A stretch of 64,000 bases of DNA from Oscillospiraceae bacterium (GCA_017527825.1 JAFXPO010000028.1:1-64000); one strand, 5' to 3'; numbered from the stretch's first letter, positions 20,158-29,113 are shown. Made by a program: numbers and translations. Notes: generated by a model not told the origin, from the letters alone.

Positions 20158-21039
20158 ATGATTGAAATTAACGATAAATTTGTCCGAAATGCTCTGCCGT
20201 CGCGAAAACCCGACGGACACAAGGGGGACTTCGGCAAACTGCTCATTGTCGGCGGTGCGGTGGGCTATACCGGTGCGCCGTACCTCGCGGCAAGCGCCGC
20301 GGTACGCGCCGGCGCGGGGCTGGTGTACCTCGGCGTACCGGGGTGCGTCTGGGCGGTTGAGGCGGCGAAGTGCGTCTCCGCCATGCCCTTTCCCCTGCCC
20401 GACGACGGCGAGCGTTTGACAGCGGACGCCCTCGCGCGGATTCAGGAAAAATTGCGCGCTTGTGACGTGCTCGCCCTCGGTCCCGGTCTCGGACGCGGTG
20501 AGAGTGTGGTTGTCTGTACCCTGCTGCGGGAGACGGCGCAGCCGGTGGTGCTGGACGCCGACGGGCTGAACGCGCTGTCCGAGGACATGAGCGCACTTAC
20601 GGCGCGGCGTGACCGCGTGACGATCCTGACGCCCCACGACGGGGAGCTTGCGCGGCTGCTGGGGATTTCGCCGGACGAACTGGCGCGGCGCGACCGCGTG
20701 GAGACCGCGCGGAACTTTGCCGTGTCCCACGGCTGCGTACTGGTGCGCAAGGGACACCGCACGCTGGTCGCCCTGCCCGACGGACGGGTGCTCGAGAACA
20801 CCTGCGGGGGCAGCGCCCTTGCCAAGGGCGGCAGCGGCGACGTGTTGACGGGGATCATCGCCGCGCTGCTGGCGCAGGGCGCGACGGCGGATCGCGCCGC
20901 CGCCTGCGCCGTATGGCTCCACGCCCGCGCGGGCGACCTGTTGGCGGAGCAAATGACAGATTATTGCGTAAATCCTGAGGACATCATTGCAGCGGGCTTG
21001 CCCGCCGCGTTTCGGGAAGCGCAAAAAACGGAGGGCTGA
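20158..21039 (+). CDS. nnrD: ADP-dependent NAD(P)H-hydrate dehydratase
   Basis: The enzyme repairs hydrated NADH and NADPH using ADP. The 293-residue protein covers only the dehydratase domain; no epimerase domain is fused. Visible motifs are GDFGKLLIVGGAVGYTGAPYLAA, ALGPGLGRGE, VLDADGLNAL, TILTPHDGELARLLG and the ribokinase-like GSGDVLTGIIAALLAQG. The start at 20158 follows AAAGGGGT; the longer frame has no site. Confidence 0.93.
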   Translation: MIEINDKFVRNALPSRKPDGHKGDFGKLLIVGGAVGYTGAPYLAASAAVRAGAGLVYLGVPGCVWAVEAAKCVSAMPFPLPDDGERLTADALARIQEKLRACDVLALGPGLGRGESVVVCTLLRETAQPVVLDADGLNALSEDMSALTARRDRVTILTPHDGELARLLGISPDELARRDRVETARNFAVSHGCVLVRKGHRTLVALPDGRVLENTCGGSALAKGGSGDVLTGIIAALLAQGATADRAAACAVWLHARAGDLLAEQMTDYCVNPEDIIAAGLPAAFREAQKTEG

Positions 21040-21056
21040 GACCCTCCGTTTTTTCG
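21023..21056. terminator. Bidirectional terminator between nnrD and metI
   Basis: A stem AAAAAACGGAGGG/CCCTCCGTTTTTT with a six-base loop and T runs on both strands. Confidence 0.85.
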
Positions 21057-21057
21057 G

Positions 21058-21768
21058 TTAACCCTTGTTTTTCAGCCGCCTGTCGGACTTGACCGCGAGG
21101 CGGGTGCCGATGCTCTGGAACAGCTGCACCAGCAGGATGAGCAGGATCACCGCCGCGACCATGATGAGGTACTTGTAGCGGTAGTATCCGTAGTTCATGG
21201 CGATCTTGCCGAGACCGCCGCCGCCGATGATACCGCTCATGGCGGAGTAGCCAAGGATCGTCGTGATGGCGATGGTGGCGTTGGAGATGAGGCTCGGCAC
21301 GCTCTCCGGGATCATCACCTGCGTGATGATCTGCATGGGCGACGCGCCAAGGCTTTGCGCCATTTCGATGGTGTTGGGATTCACCTCGCGAAGGCTGCCC
21401 TCGGCAAGCCGCGCGATGAACGGGAACGCCGCGATGACCAGCGGCACGATGCTCGCCACCGTGCCGACCACCGTGCCGACAATGGCGCGTGTCAGCGGGA
21501 ACACGAGCACCATCAGGATGAGGAACGGGATCGAGCGCAGCAGGTTAATGACCACGTTCAGCGTCCGCATCAGCCACGCGGGCAGCGGGCGGACGCCGTT
21601 CTTCTCGCCCACCACGAGGATCACGCCCAGCGGCAGACCGATCACAATGGCAAACGCCGTGGACAGGATCGTGACGTAAACCGTCTCCCAGATCGCCAGC
21701 GGGAACTGGGTGCGGATGATCAGCCCCGCCTCTTCGAGGACATCGGGGGCAAATAACTTCTCAAACAT
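21058..21768 (-). CDS. metI: Methionine ABC transporter permease
   Basis: This 236-residue permease of the MetNIQ importer has five helices. The EAA-like loop reads SLGASPMQIITQVMIPESVPSLISNATIAITTILGYSAMSGIIGGGGLG, typical of MetI. The N-terminal region TVYVTILSTAFAIVIGLPLGVILV is conserved. It overlaps metN by 8 bases and ends the operon. Confidence 0.94.
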   Translation of the reverse strand: MFEKLFAPDVLEEAGLIIRTQFPLAIWETVYVTILSTAFAIVIGLPLGVILVVGEKNGVRPLPAWLMRTLNVVINLLRSIPFLILMVLVFPLTRAIVGTVVGTVASIVPLVIAAFPFIARLAEGSLREVNPNTIEMAQSLGASPMQIITQVMIPESVPSLISNATIAITTILGYSAMSGIIGGGGLGKIAMNYGYYRYKYLIMVAAVILLILLVQLFQSIGTRLAVKSDRRLKNKG

Positions 21769-22777
21769 CGAATTGCACCTCCTCCGCGTTGACGCTTTCC
21801 GCGGCGTTCATGTAAGCGATCGCCCGCGCCACGGCGTCCCCGCCGTCGCGGATGCCCAGCAGCATCGAGCCGTACTCCCGACCGTCGATGGTGCGGGTAG
21901 AGGCGTAGGCGATGTTCGCCTCAATGCCCATCTCCACCGCCATGTGGGCGATCAGCGGCGTGCTGGTCGCCTCCGAGCCGTTGAACACCACGCGAATGGT
22001 GCGCTCGCCGGGGACGGCGCAGCCGGCCATCGCCTCGCCCTCCGGGAACACGAGCCGCTTCGCGGCGGCGGACTTGGGGTGGGAGAACACCTCCCCCACC
22101 TCGCCCTGCTCCGCAATCACGCCGCCGTCGAGGATGGCGACGTGGCGGCAGACACTCTCCACCACGCTCATCTGGTGCGTGATGATGATGACGGTGATGC
22201 CGGTTTTCTCATTGATGGAACGAATCAGCTCCAGAATCGAGGACGTGGTTGTGGGGTCGAGGGCGCTGGTCGCCTCGTCGCACAGCAGCACCTTGGGGTT
22301 CGTCGCCAGCGCGCGGGCGATGGCGACACGCTGCTGCTGTCCGCCGGAGAGCTGGGCGGGATAGGCTTTCGCCTTGTCCCTTAAGCCCACGATGTCCAGC
22401 AGCTCCAGCGCCCGCTGCTCGCGCCACTTCTTCTCGCCCGCGAGACCGGAGAGCTTGAGCGGAAAGCACACGTTGTCGAGGCAGGTTTTCTGCATCAGCA
22501 GGTTGAAGCCCTGAAAGATCATCGTGATCTCCCGGCGCTTCTCGCGCAGCTCCCGGTCGGAGAGCGCGCCCATATCCACGCCGTCGATGATGACGCTGCC
22601 ATCCGTGGGGCGCTCCAGCATGTTGATGGTGCGTACCAGCGTGGATTTGCCCGCGCCGGACATGCCGATGATGCCGAAGATATCCCCGTCGGCAATGGAG
22701 AGCGAGACGTTTTGGAGCGCCTGCACCTCACCCTCGGCGGTGTGGAAGGTCTTGGAAAGATTTTTGATCTCAATCAT
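21761..22777 (-). CDS. metN: Methionine ABC transporter ATP-binding protein with NIL domain
   Basis: This 338-residue ATPase has Walker A GMSGAGKST near residue 38, signature LSGGQQQR and Walker B VLLCDEATSALDPTTT. Its C-terminal 80 residues form a NIL (ACT-like) domain, which in MetN binds methionine and inhibits transport (trans-inhibition). So both enzyme-level feedback and the upstream attenuator would sense methionine. It lies between metQ and metI. Confidence 0.95.
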   Translation of the reverse strand: MIEIKNLSKTFHTAEGEVQALQNVSLSIADGDIFGIIGMSGAGKSTLVRTINMLERPTDGSVIIDGVDMGALSDRELREKRREITMIFQGFNLLMQKTCLDNVCFPLKLSGLAGEKKWREQRALELLDIVGLRDKAKAYPAQLSGGQQQRVAIARALATNPKVLLCDEATSALDPTTTSSILELIRSINEKTGITVIIITHQMSVVESVCRHVAILDGGVIAEQGEVGEVFSHPKSAAAKRLVFPEGEAMAGCAVPGERTIRVVFNGSEATSTPLIAHMAVEMGIEANIAYASTRTIDGREYGSMLLGIRDGGDAVARAIAYMNAAESVNAEEVQFDV

Positions 22778-22833
22778 AAGCGTATCTCCTCAAAAGGAGC
22801 GGCAAACTGCCGCTCCTTTGAAGTATAGAAGAT

Positions 22834-23679
22834 TTAGTTCAGCGCGTCAAGAGTTGCCTGCTTGCCGCCGTAGAGGCCCATCGGCTCCACATGGATCGCG
22901 CCGATGCTGACGACCTTGGTGCCGTTCTCGGCGTTGAAGTCCTCCAGATACGGCAGGTGCTGGAAGTAGTTGGCGTCGATCTCGCCGCTGTCCACGACGT
23001 TGTTGGGCTGAACGTAGTCTGTGAACTCCTTCACGTCCAGCGTGATGCCCTTCGCGGCGAGAATGCCCTTGACCACGTCGTTGAGAATCTCGGCGTGGGG
23101 CGTGGGCGTGGCGGCGATGGAGACCGTCGCGCCGTTGAGCGCGGCATAGTCGATGCCGGCGTCGTAGCCGTCGGTGGGGTTGTCGACCACGGAGATCACC
23201 GCGCCGTCGTATTTGTCGGCGATGTAGTCCGCGACCTGCCGGCTCTCCAGCGCGGCGAGCAGCGCGCGGATGACCGGCTCGTTCTCACGTCCTTCCTTCA
23301 CGCAGAGAATGTTGCCGTAGGCGGAGAAGGAGCCTTCGATGCCGAGGGAGTCGCTGGCGGGATTCAGACCGCCGTCGAGGGCATAGTTGGAGTTGATGAC
23401 GGCGTAGTCCACGTCCTTGAGGACGTTGGGCAGCTGCGCCGCCTCCACCTCGTTGATCTCAATGTTGTGGGGATTCTCCACGATGTCGAGCTTGGTGGCG
23501 GTGATGCCGGCGCCGTCCTTGAGCTTGATGTAGCCGAGGTTCTCCAGCAGCATCAGCGCGCGCGCTTCGTTGGTGGTGTCGTTCGGCACCGCGATGGTGA
23601 TGGACTGGCTCTTGCCGCCGCAGGCGGTCAGAGACAGCGCGAGGATCAGGGTCAGCGCAAGAGTGATGAGCTTCTTCAT
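22834..23679 (-). CDS. metQ: Methionine-binding lipoprotein
   Basis: This 281-residue NlpA/MetQ-type binding protein has lipobox LTAC near residue 20. The family signatures are AVPNDTTNEARALMLLENLGYIKL, then QLPNVLKDVDYAVINSNYALDGGLNP. The start at 23679 follows AAAGGAAG; an in-frame start 11 codons upstream has no site and lies beside the attenuator's T run. First structural gene after the methionine leader. A related amino acid as ligand cannot be excluded, but the leader's methionine codons point to methionine. Confidence 0.92.
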   Translation of the reverse strand: MKKLITLALTLILALSLTACGGKSQSITIAVPNDTTNEARALMLLENLGYIKLKDGAGITATKLDIVENPHNIEINEVEAAQLPNVLKDVDYAVINSNYALDGGLNPASDSLGIEGSFSAYGNILCVKEGRENEPVIRALLAALESRQVADYIADKYDGAVISVVDNPTDGYDAGIDYAALNGATVSIAATPTPHAEILNDVVKGILAAKGITLDVKEFTDYVQPNNVVDSGEIDANYFQHLPYLEDFNAENGTKVVSIGAIHVEPMGLYGGKQATLDALN

Positions 23680-23710
23680 GATGGTACTTCCTTTCAAAAT
23701 TTTCTTGGAC

Positions 23711-23746
23711 AAAAATGAAACCGGAAGGCTGGATATGCCTTCCGGT
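23711..23746 (-). terminator. Attenuator terminator of the met operon
   Basis: A perfect 10-bp stem ACCGGAAGGC/GCCTTCCGGT with a seven-base loop, followed by TTCATTTTTG, between the leader stop and metQ. Its 5' arm and loop (23732-23744) can also pair with leader codons 22-26 (23786-23798), over 12 of 13 positions including one G-U, giving an antiterminator. Confidence 0.8.
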
Positions 23747-23774
23747 CATTTACGAATTGTGCCGCGGCGCGGCG

Positions 23775-23861
23775 TCAACCTCTGACGGAGAGCATATCAA
23801 ATCGGACGCGCATAGACATGCACATCTTCTCCATCATGGTCATCATGGCGATGTTCTTCAT
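23775..23861 (-). CDS. Methionine-rich leader peptide of metQNI
   Basis: This 28-codon reading frame encodes nine methionines. Residues 6-17 read MMTMMEKMCMSM. It starts with ATG nine bases after GAAAGGAG and ends in TGA 29 bases before the attenuator hairpin. A strong promoter lies just upstream. Classical attenuation would have a ribosome starved for Met-tRNA stall on the Met run, leaving codons 22-26 free to form an antiterminator. This is visible in sequence but untested. It was found by direct translation and is shorter than usual gene-calling cutoffs. Confidence 0.8.
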   Translation of the reverse strand: MKNIAMMTMMEKMCMSMRVRFDMLSVRG

Positions 23862-23892
23862 GGCGTGCTCTCCTTTCGATCAGTTTGGCGAT

Positions 23893-23926
23893 ATCGTAGC
23901 ACCAATCACCTATGTTGTCAATAGGT
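23893..23926 (-). promoter_or_regulatory. Promoter of the met operon with overlapping dyad
   Basis: TTGACA (23916-23921), a 17-base spacer and TACGAT (23893-23898). A perfect dyad ACCTAT-N7-ATAGGT (23908-23926) overlaps the -35 box and could be an operator. Confidence 0.75.
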
Positions 23927-23937
23927 ATTATAAATTT

Positions 23938-24648
23938 TTATCCGCCGAGGTATGCCTTGCGCACCTCGTCGCTGTGGATCAGTTCCTCGCCGGTGCCGGA
24001 AAGGGTAATCTTGCCGGTTTCCAGCACATAGGCGCGGTTGGCGACGGAGAGCGCCATCTGGGCGTTCTGCTCGACGAGCAGGATCGTGGTGCCCGCCTTG
24101 TGCAGGTCGCGGATGATCTGGAAAATCTGCTCGACGAGGATCGGCGCGAGACCCATGGACGGTTCGTCGAGCATCAGCAGCTTCGGCTTGCTCATCAGGG
24201 CGCGGCCCATGGCGAGCATCTGTTGCTCACCGCCGGAGAGCGTACCGGCGATCTGCCTGCGGCGCTCCTTGAGGCGCGGGAACTGGACGTACACCCGCTC
24301 CAGCGAGCCGGGCGTGTTCGCCTTGGGCTGGGTGTAGGCGCCCATCTCAAGGTTTTCCTCCACCGTCATTTGCAGGAACACGCGGCGACCCTCCGGCACC
24401 TGCGCCAGACCCCGCTCCACCAGCCGGTGCGCGGGGACGCCGCCGATCGACTGACCGTCAAATGTGATCGATCCGGTCTTGCTGCGCAGCAGACCGGACA
24501 CGGTTTGCAGCGTCGTGGACTTGCCCGCGCCGTTGGCGCCGATGAGGGTGACGATCTCGCCCTCGTCCACATGGAAGGAGACGCCCTTGATGGCGTGGAT
24601 CGCGCCGTAATAGACGTTGATGTCGTCGACCTTTAACAGTTCAGCCAT
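23938..24648 (-). CDS. livF: Branched-chain amino acid ABC transporter ATPase LivF
   Basis: This 236-residue ATPase has Walker A GANGAGKST, LSGGEQQMLAMGRALM and Walker B LLMLDEPSMGLAP, the LivF form. The start at 24648 (MAELLKVDDINVYYG) is inside the end of livG; the longer open frame is basic shadow sequence. Last gene of the liv operon, directly followed by the met promoter with no clear terminator between, so some readthrough into the met leader is possible. Confidence 0.95.
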   Translation of the reverse strand: MAELLKVDDINVYYGAIHAIKGVSFHVDEGEIVTLIGANGAGKSTTLQTVSGLLRSKTGSITFDGQSIGGVPAHRLVERGLAQVPEGRRVFLQMTVEENLEMGAYTQPKANTPGSLERVYVQFPRLKERRRQIAGTLSGGEQQMLAMGRALMSKPKLLMLDEPSMGLAPILVEQIFQIIRDLHKAGTTILLVEQNAQMALSVANRAYVLETGKITLSGTGEELIHSDEVRKAYLGG

Positions 24649-25522
24649 CGTTAGCCACCTTCTTTTTCTTCTTGTCCTTCTTGCCGAGGTACGCCTCAAT
24701 GACGACAGGGTTGCTCTTGATCTCGTCCGGGGAGCCTTTGGCGATGACCTGCCCGAAGTTCAGCACGCAGATACCCTCGCAAATGCCCATGACCAGGTTC
24801 ATGTCGTGCTCGATGAGCATGACGGCGATCTGGAACAGGTCGCGGATGCGCACGATGTTGTCCATCAGCTCCGCGGTCTCGGAGGGGTTCATGCCCGCCG
24901 CCGGCTCGTCGAGGAGCAGCAGGCTGGGGTTCGTCGCCAGTGCGCGGACGATCTCAAGCCGCCGCTGCGCGCCGTAGGGCAGCGAGCCTGCCTGCGCGTT
25001 GGCGAGGTGCTCCATGTCGAAAATCTTCAGCAGCTCCATGGCGCTGTCATGCGCGTGCGCCTCTTCCTTCCAGTACTTCGGGAGGCGGAGCACGCCGCCC
25101 CACATGCCGTAGCCGATGTGGTTGTGAAGACCTAGCTTGACGTTGTCCTCCACCGAGAGGTTGTTGAACAACCGGATGTTCTGGAAGGTTCGCGCGATGC
25201 CCGCGCGGTTGACCTGCTCGGTGGTCATCTTGGAGGTGTCCGCGCCGTCGAGCAGGATGGAGCCGCGGGTGGGCTGATAGACTTTGGTCAGCAGGTTGAA
25301 GATCGTGGTCTTGCCCGCGCCGTTGGGACCGATCAGCCCCGCGATCTCGGTGCGGCCGACCATGAGGTTGAAGTCGTTCACGGCGGTGAGACCGCCGAAG
25401 TCGATGCCTAAGTGGTGGCACTCCAAAATGGGGCTTTTGTCGGCGTCGCGCTCCGGCACGATCGCCTTGCTCTGCACGGGCACCATTTTGGTCACGGGAC
25501 GTTGTTTCTTCTGCTCGCTCAT
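24641..25522 (-). CDS. livG: Branched-chain amino acid ABC transporter ATPase LivG
   Basis: This 293-residue ATPase has the LivG pattern GLTAVNDFNL, Walker A GPNGAGKTT, ARTFQNIRLFNNLSVEDNVKLG, LPYGAQRRLEIVRALAT and Walker B LLLLDEPAAGMNPSE. The N-terminal 35 residues are extra and hydrophilic (KKQRPVTKMVPVQSKAIVPE), and the tail is Lys-rich. It overlaps livM and livF. Confidence 0.95.
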   Translation of the reverse strand: MSEQKKQRPVTKMVPVQSKAIVPERDADKSPILECHHLGIDFGGLTAVNDFNLMVGRTEIAGLIGPNGAGKTTIFNLLTKVYQPTRGSILLDGADTSKMTTEQVNRAGIARTFQNIRLFNNLSVEDNVKLGLHNHIGYGMWGGVLRLPKYWKEEAHAHDSAMELLKIFDMEHLANAQAGSLPYGAQRRLEIVRALATNPSLLLLDEPAAGMNPSETAELMDNIVRIRDLFQIAVMLIEHDMNLVMGICEGICVLNFGQVIAKGSPDEIKSNPVVIEAYLGKKDKKKKKVANDG

Positions 25523-26562
25523 TCCTCAGCGCCTCCCTTCTTGCTCAGGCGGAACCTTTCGAAGAAGCTCCGAATGGTCGGGTTGTTGCGAATCAGCATC
25601 ACGAGGATCAGCACGATGGCGTACACCAGCATGCGGTAGCTGGCGAACTGGCGCAGCGCCTCAGGCAGGATTGTCAGCGCCGCGGCGGCGATGATGGAGC
25701 CGAACATGTTGCCAAGACCGCCCAGCACCACGAACACCAGCACGAGGATGGAGGTGTTGAAGTCGAACTTGTTGGCAACAAAGGTGGAGAAGTTCATCGC
25801 GAACAGCGCACCCGCCGCGCCCGCCATGGCGGCGGAGGTGACGAACGCCATCATCTTGTAGGTGGTGACGGGGATGCCCACGCTCTCGGCGGCGATGCGG
25901 TTGTCGCGGATCGCCATGATCGCGCGGCCCGCGCGGCTGTTGACGAGGTTGAAAATGACGATCAGGCACACCATGATCAGCGCAAAACCCACGGTGAAGG
26001 TGGAAATCTTCTGGATGCCGCCAATGCCCATCGGACCGCCGATGATGAGCTTGCCCTCCGGCTCCATGTGCAGCTTGTTGTCCAGCAGGCTCAGGTGGAA
26101 CCCGTGCTCATCCAGACCGAGGTAGAGGTTGTTGAAGATGCTCTTGATGATCTCGCCGAACGCCAGCGTCACGATGGCGAGATAGTCGCCGTTGAGGCGC
26201 AGCACGGGAATACCCACCAAAAAGCCGATGATACCGGCGAAGATCGCGCCGACGATCAGCGCGCAGACAAGGCGCAGCGTGGGCGAGGCGATCACGTTCT
26301 TGAGCGCGATCGCCGTGGTGGTGCCCATGAACGCGCCCACGCTCATGAAGCCCGCGTGACCCAGCGACAGCTCGCCGAGGATGCCGACGGTCAGGTTCAG
26401 CGAAATCGCCATGACGACGTAAGCGCAGATCGGCACGAGCTGCCCCTTGAGCATGGAGGACATGTGCCCGCCCGCGGTGATGGCTTGCAGCACAACATAG
26501 GAGAGAATGACGAAGCCATAGGTCAGGAAGTTGTTGCGCGAGGTCTTGGTCAGTTTTTTCAT
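25519..26562 (-). CDS. livM: Branched-chain amino acid ABC transporter permease LivM
   Basis: This 347-residue permease has about nine helices and the LivM signatures LGELSLGHAGFMSVGAFMG, then GYLAIVTLAFGEI-like GDYLAIVTLAFGEIIKSIF and FVVLGGLGNMFGSIIAAA. The ATG at 26562 after GAGGTGAC is preferred over a GTG eight codons earlier. It starts 11 bases after the livH stop. Confidence 0.94.
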   Translation of the reverse strand: MKKLTKTSRNNFLTYGFVILSYVVLQAITAGGHMSSMLKGQLVPICAYVVMAISLNLTVGILGELSLGHAGFMSVGAFMGTTTAIALKNVIASPTLRLVCALIVGAIFAGIIGFLVGIPVLRLNGDYLAIVTLAFGEIIKSIFNNLYLGLDEHGFHLSLLDNKLHMEPEGKLIIGGPMGIGGIQKISTFTVGFALIMVCLIVIFNLVNSRAGRAIMAIRDNRIAAESVGIPVTTYKMMAFVTSAAMAGAAGALFAMNFSTFVANKFDFNTSILVLVFVVLGGLGNMFGSIIAAAALTILPEALRQFASYRMLVYAIVLILVMLIRNNPTIRSFFERFRLSKKGGAEE

Positions 26563-26572
26563 GTCCGTCACC

Positions 26573-27472
26573 TCACACTTTCTCACGCACGACCTTGCCG
26601 AGCAGGCCGGAGGGCTTGACCAGCAGCACCACGATCAGCACCGCGAACACCACCGCGTCGGAAAGCTGCGTGGAGATGTACGCCTTGGCGAAAATCTCGA
26701 TGACGCCCAGCAGCAGACCGCCGAGGAACGCGCCGGGAATCGAGCCGATACCGCCGAACACCGCCGCGGTGAACGCCTTGATGCCGGGCATGGAGCCGGT
26801 GGTCGGCACCAGCGTCGGGTACGCGGACATATACAGCACGCCCGCGATGGCGGCGAGACCGGAGCCGATGGCGAAGGTCACGGAAATCGTCGTGTTCACG
26901 TTAATGCCCATCAGCCGCGCCGCGTCCTTGTCCTCGGACACCGCGCGCATCGCCTTGCCGAGCTTGCCGTTGTTGATGAAGAACGTCAGCACCAGCATGA
27001 TGACCACGCAGACCACGATGGTCACCAGCGTGACGTAGGAGATGCGCAGCGAGCCAAGTTCCAGACCGGTCTGCTCCGCGCCGTCGGCGCCGTGAAGGAT
27101 AAAGAAGTTCGGGAACACCTTGGGGTTGGGCGACCACAGCAGCAGCGCCGCGTTTTGCAGGAAATAGCTCACGCCGATGGCGGTGATGAGCACCGCGAGG
27201 CTGGGCGCGGAGCGCAGCGGCGCGTACGCCAGCTTTTCGATGGTGATGCCCAGCACCGTGCACAGCAGCACGGCAACGAGAATGCCGACGAGCGGCGGGA
27301 GATTGAAGCGGGTCACGGCAAAGAAGCAGATGTACGCGCCCACCATGATGACGTCGCCATGGGCGAAGTTCAGCATCTTGGCGATGCCGTACACCATCGT
27401 GTAGCCCAGCGCGATGATCGCGTAAACGCTGCCGAGGCTGATCCCGCTGATCAGGGAATCCAGAAAACTCAT
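26573..27472 (-). CDS. livH: Branched-chain amino acid ABC transporter permease LivH
   Basis: This 299-residue permease has about eight helices and the LivH motifs GSVYAIIALGYTMVYGIAKMLNFAHGDV and FGGIGSIPGAFLGGLLLGVIE. A structured 262-base gap separates it from livK, which is usual when the binding protein is made in excess. The site TGAGGTGAG precedes the start. Confidence 0.95.
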   Translation of the reverse strand: MSFLDSLISGISLGSVYAIIALGYTMVYGIAKMLNFAHGDVIMVGAYICFFAVTRFNLPPLVGILVAVLLCTVLGITIEKLAYAPLRSAPSLAVLITAIGVSYFLQNAALLLWSPNPKVFPNFFILHGADGAEQTGLELGSLRISYVTLVTIVVCVVIMLVLTFFINNGKLGKAMRAVSEDKDAARLMGINVNTTISVTFAIGSGLAAIAGVLYMSAYPTLVPTTGSMPGIKAFTAAVFGGIGSIPGAFLGGLLLGVIEIFAKAYISTQLSDAVVFAVLIVVLLVKPSGLLGKVVREKV

Positions 27473-27580
27473 GTTCTCACCTCATACACAAAGGATAAGC
27501 AGGGTCGATAAATACGGGCAAACGCGCATCGAGCCGATGTCTGTTCTTTACGCCCGGTGCCGCCGGTCGCAAAACACGAG

Positions 27581-27627
27581 GAATGCCATTTCACCCGCCG
27601 CCTGCGCGGCAACCGTGAAATATGACA
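27581..27627. repeat. REP-like palindromic repeat, copy 2
   Basis: The minus strand reads GGTTGCCGCG, loop, GCGGCG inside arms ATTTCAC and GTGAAAT. Copies at 35.6-35.8 kb have TTTTGC and GCAAAA in the same arm positions, a compensatory change. It lies between livK and livH and may stabilise the livK message. Confidence 0.6.
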
Positions 27628-27661
27628 GACACCGATCCGATACGCGCTTATCCGCCCGGGC

Positions 27662-27687
27662 GGGAGAGGGAGCAGCTTCCCTCCCCC
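27662..27687 (-). other. GC-rich stem-loop downstream of livK
   Basis: GGGGAGGGAAG and CTCCCTCTCCC flank a three-base loop (one mismatch) without a T run. It probably acts as an mRNA 3' stabiliser or weak terminator between livK and livH. The remaining livK-livH gap shows nothing else. Confidence 0.4.
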
Positions 27688-27734
27688 GCGGGTGGCAAGG
27701 GGTTAAATAGGTCTATTCTGTAAGTCTTTTACGA

Positions 27735-28949
27735 TCAGTCGAGACCGACATAAGCGCCGTTCTGGATCACCATGCCCTTCGGGCTCTTGGTGACCGCGCC
27801 GCTGGCATCCCAGCTCATGCCGTCGCCGGTGAGACCGTCAAAGTTCATGGAGGTGAACTGACCGATCATGAGGTCGCAGAGCTGCTCCGCGCTCATATCG
27901 GCGGTGGCGTTGGCGGCTTCGAGTGCCTGAGCGTAGGCGTAGACGCAGTCATAGGCGTCCGCCGCAAACTGGTTGGGGATGTCGCCGAACTTCTCCTGAT
28001 ACTTGGCGACGAAATTCTGGGTGCGCTGATCGTCGGAGTCCGCGTTGAACGGGGTCAGGAGCATGACGCCCTCGGCGAGGCTGGTGTCGAAGCCCTCAAG
28101 GGTCAGGATGCCATCCATGCCGTCCACGCCGAACCAGATGGGAGCGTAACCGGCGGCTTTCGCCTGCGCGAAGATCAGGGAAGCGGGGGTGTAGTACATG
28201 GGCAGGAAGACCAGCTCAGCACCCTTGCTCTGGGCGTCGGCGATCTGGACGGAGAAGTTGGTGTCGTTGCCGTCCTGGAAGGTGGTGTCGCTCACGACCT
28301 CAAGACCGAGACCGGGGGCAGCCGCCATAAAGGTGTCGTAGATGCCCTTGGAGTACACATCGTCGTTCTTCCAGATGACCGCGACCTTGGTGGCAAGACC
28401 CTTGTCAGCAATATACTGGGCGGAAGCGGAACCCTGGTTGGGGTCGGTGAAGCACATCTGGAACTGGTTGTCCTTACCGTCAATGACTGCCACGGAGGAA
28501 GCGGACGGAGTCAGCGCGAAGATACGGTCGGAGAAGGTCTCCGCGGAGGTCGCGACGCAGGGAGTGGAGGTGACGGAGCCGAGGGAGATCTGCATGCCCC
28601 AGTCCTTGAGGGTGTTGTAGGCGTTGACAGCCTTCTCGGCGTCGTGGGCGTCGTCCTGATAGTTCAGCTCGAACTGGATGTTGCCGCCCGCGGCGTTGAT
28701 CTCTTCCACGGCGATCTGCGCGGCGTTGGCGCACGCCTGACCGTAGATCGCGGCGCCGCCGGTCAGCGGACCGGTGCCGCCGAGCTTAAAGACCTGAGCG
28801 CCGGCGGGAGCGGGGGTGCTGCTTTCGGTCGCAGCGGGGGTAGTGGTTTCGGCGGGGGTGCTGCTGCCGGCGTCGGTGCTGCTGCCGCCGCAGGCGGCAA
28901 GCGCGAGAACCATCACGAGGGCAAGCATGAGAGACAGTGCTTTTTTCAT
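27735..28949 (-). CDS. livK: Branched-chain amino acid-binding lipoprotein
   Basis: This 404-residue periplasmic-binding-type protein anchored as a lipoprotein has lipobox LAAC near residue 20, then a Ser/Thr/Pro linker to about residue 50. The Leu/Ile/Val-binding fold follows: FKLGGTGPLTGGAAIYGQACANAAQIAVEEINAAGG, then SVTSTPCVATSAETFSDRIFALTPSASS. First gene of the liv operon, 91 bases after the attenuator. Confidence 0.94.
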   Translation of the reverse strand: MKKALSLMLALVMVLALAACGGSSTDAGSSTPAETTTPAATESSTPAPAGAQVFKLGGTGPLTGGAAIYGQACANAAQIAVEEINAAGGNIQFELNYQDDAHDAEKAVNAYNTLKDWGMQISLGSVTSTPCVATSAETFSDRIFALTPSASSVAVIDGKDNQFQMCFTDPNQGSASAQYIADKGLATKVAVIWKNDDVYSKGIYDTFMAAAPGLGLEVVSDTTFQDGNDTNFSVQIADAQSKGAELVFLPMYYTPASLIFAQAKAAGYAPIWFGVDGMDGILTLEGFDTSLAEGVMLLTPFNADSDDQRTQNFVAKYQEKFGDIPNQFAADAYDCVYAYAQALEAANATADMSAEQLCDLMIGQFTSMNFDGLTGDGMSWDASGAVTKSPKGMVIQNGAYVGLD

Positions 28950-29040
28950 GTTCGTTTCTCCTTGTGTTTGATTGGAATGAATTTATATCGAAACGCTTGC
29001 GCGTTCGGTATCGCAATAAGCCGGATTTCCGGCTGCCGCT

Positions 29041-29074
29041 AAAAAAACCTCCATCCCCTTTTTGGAGACGGAGG
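29041..29074 (-). terminator. Attenuator terminator of the liv operon
   Basis: An 11-bp stem CCTCCGTCTCC/GGGGATGGAGG (two G-U pairs) with an AAAAA loop and seven T's, between the leader peptide and livK. It must be bypassed for livKHMGF to be expressed from the upstream promoter. Confidence 0.85.
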
Positions 29075-29113
29075 CGAAAATCGTTGATCGCGGCTTACGA
29101 TTCGGTTCCGGCT

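Noticed and set aside
23680..23937. SAM riboswitch or Met T-box before metQ
   Set aside because: No SAM-I/II/III core and no T-box specifier or TGGNACC sequence; the region is explained by a leader peptide and terminator.
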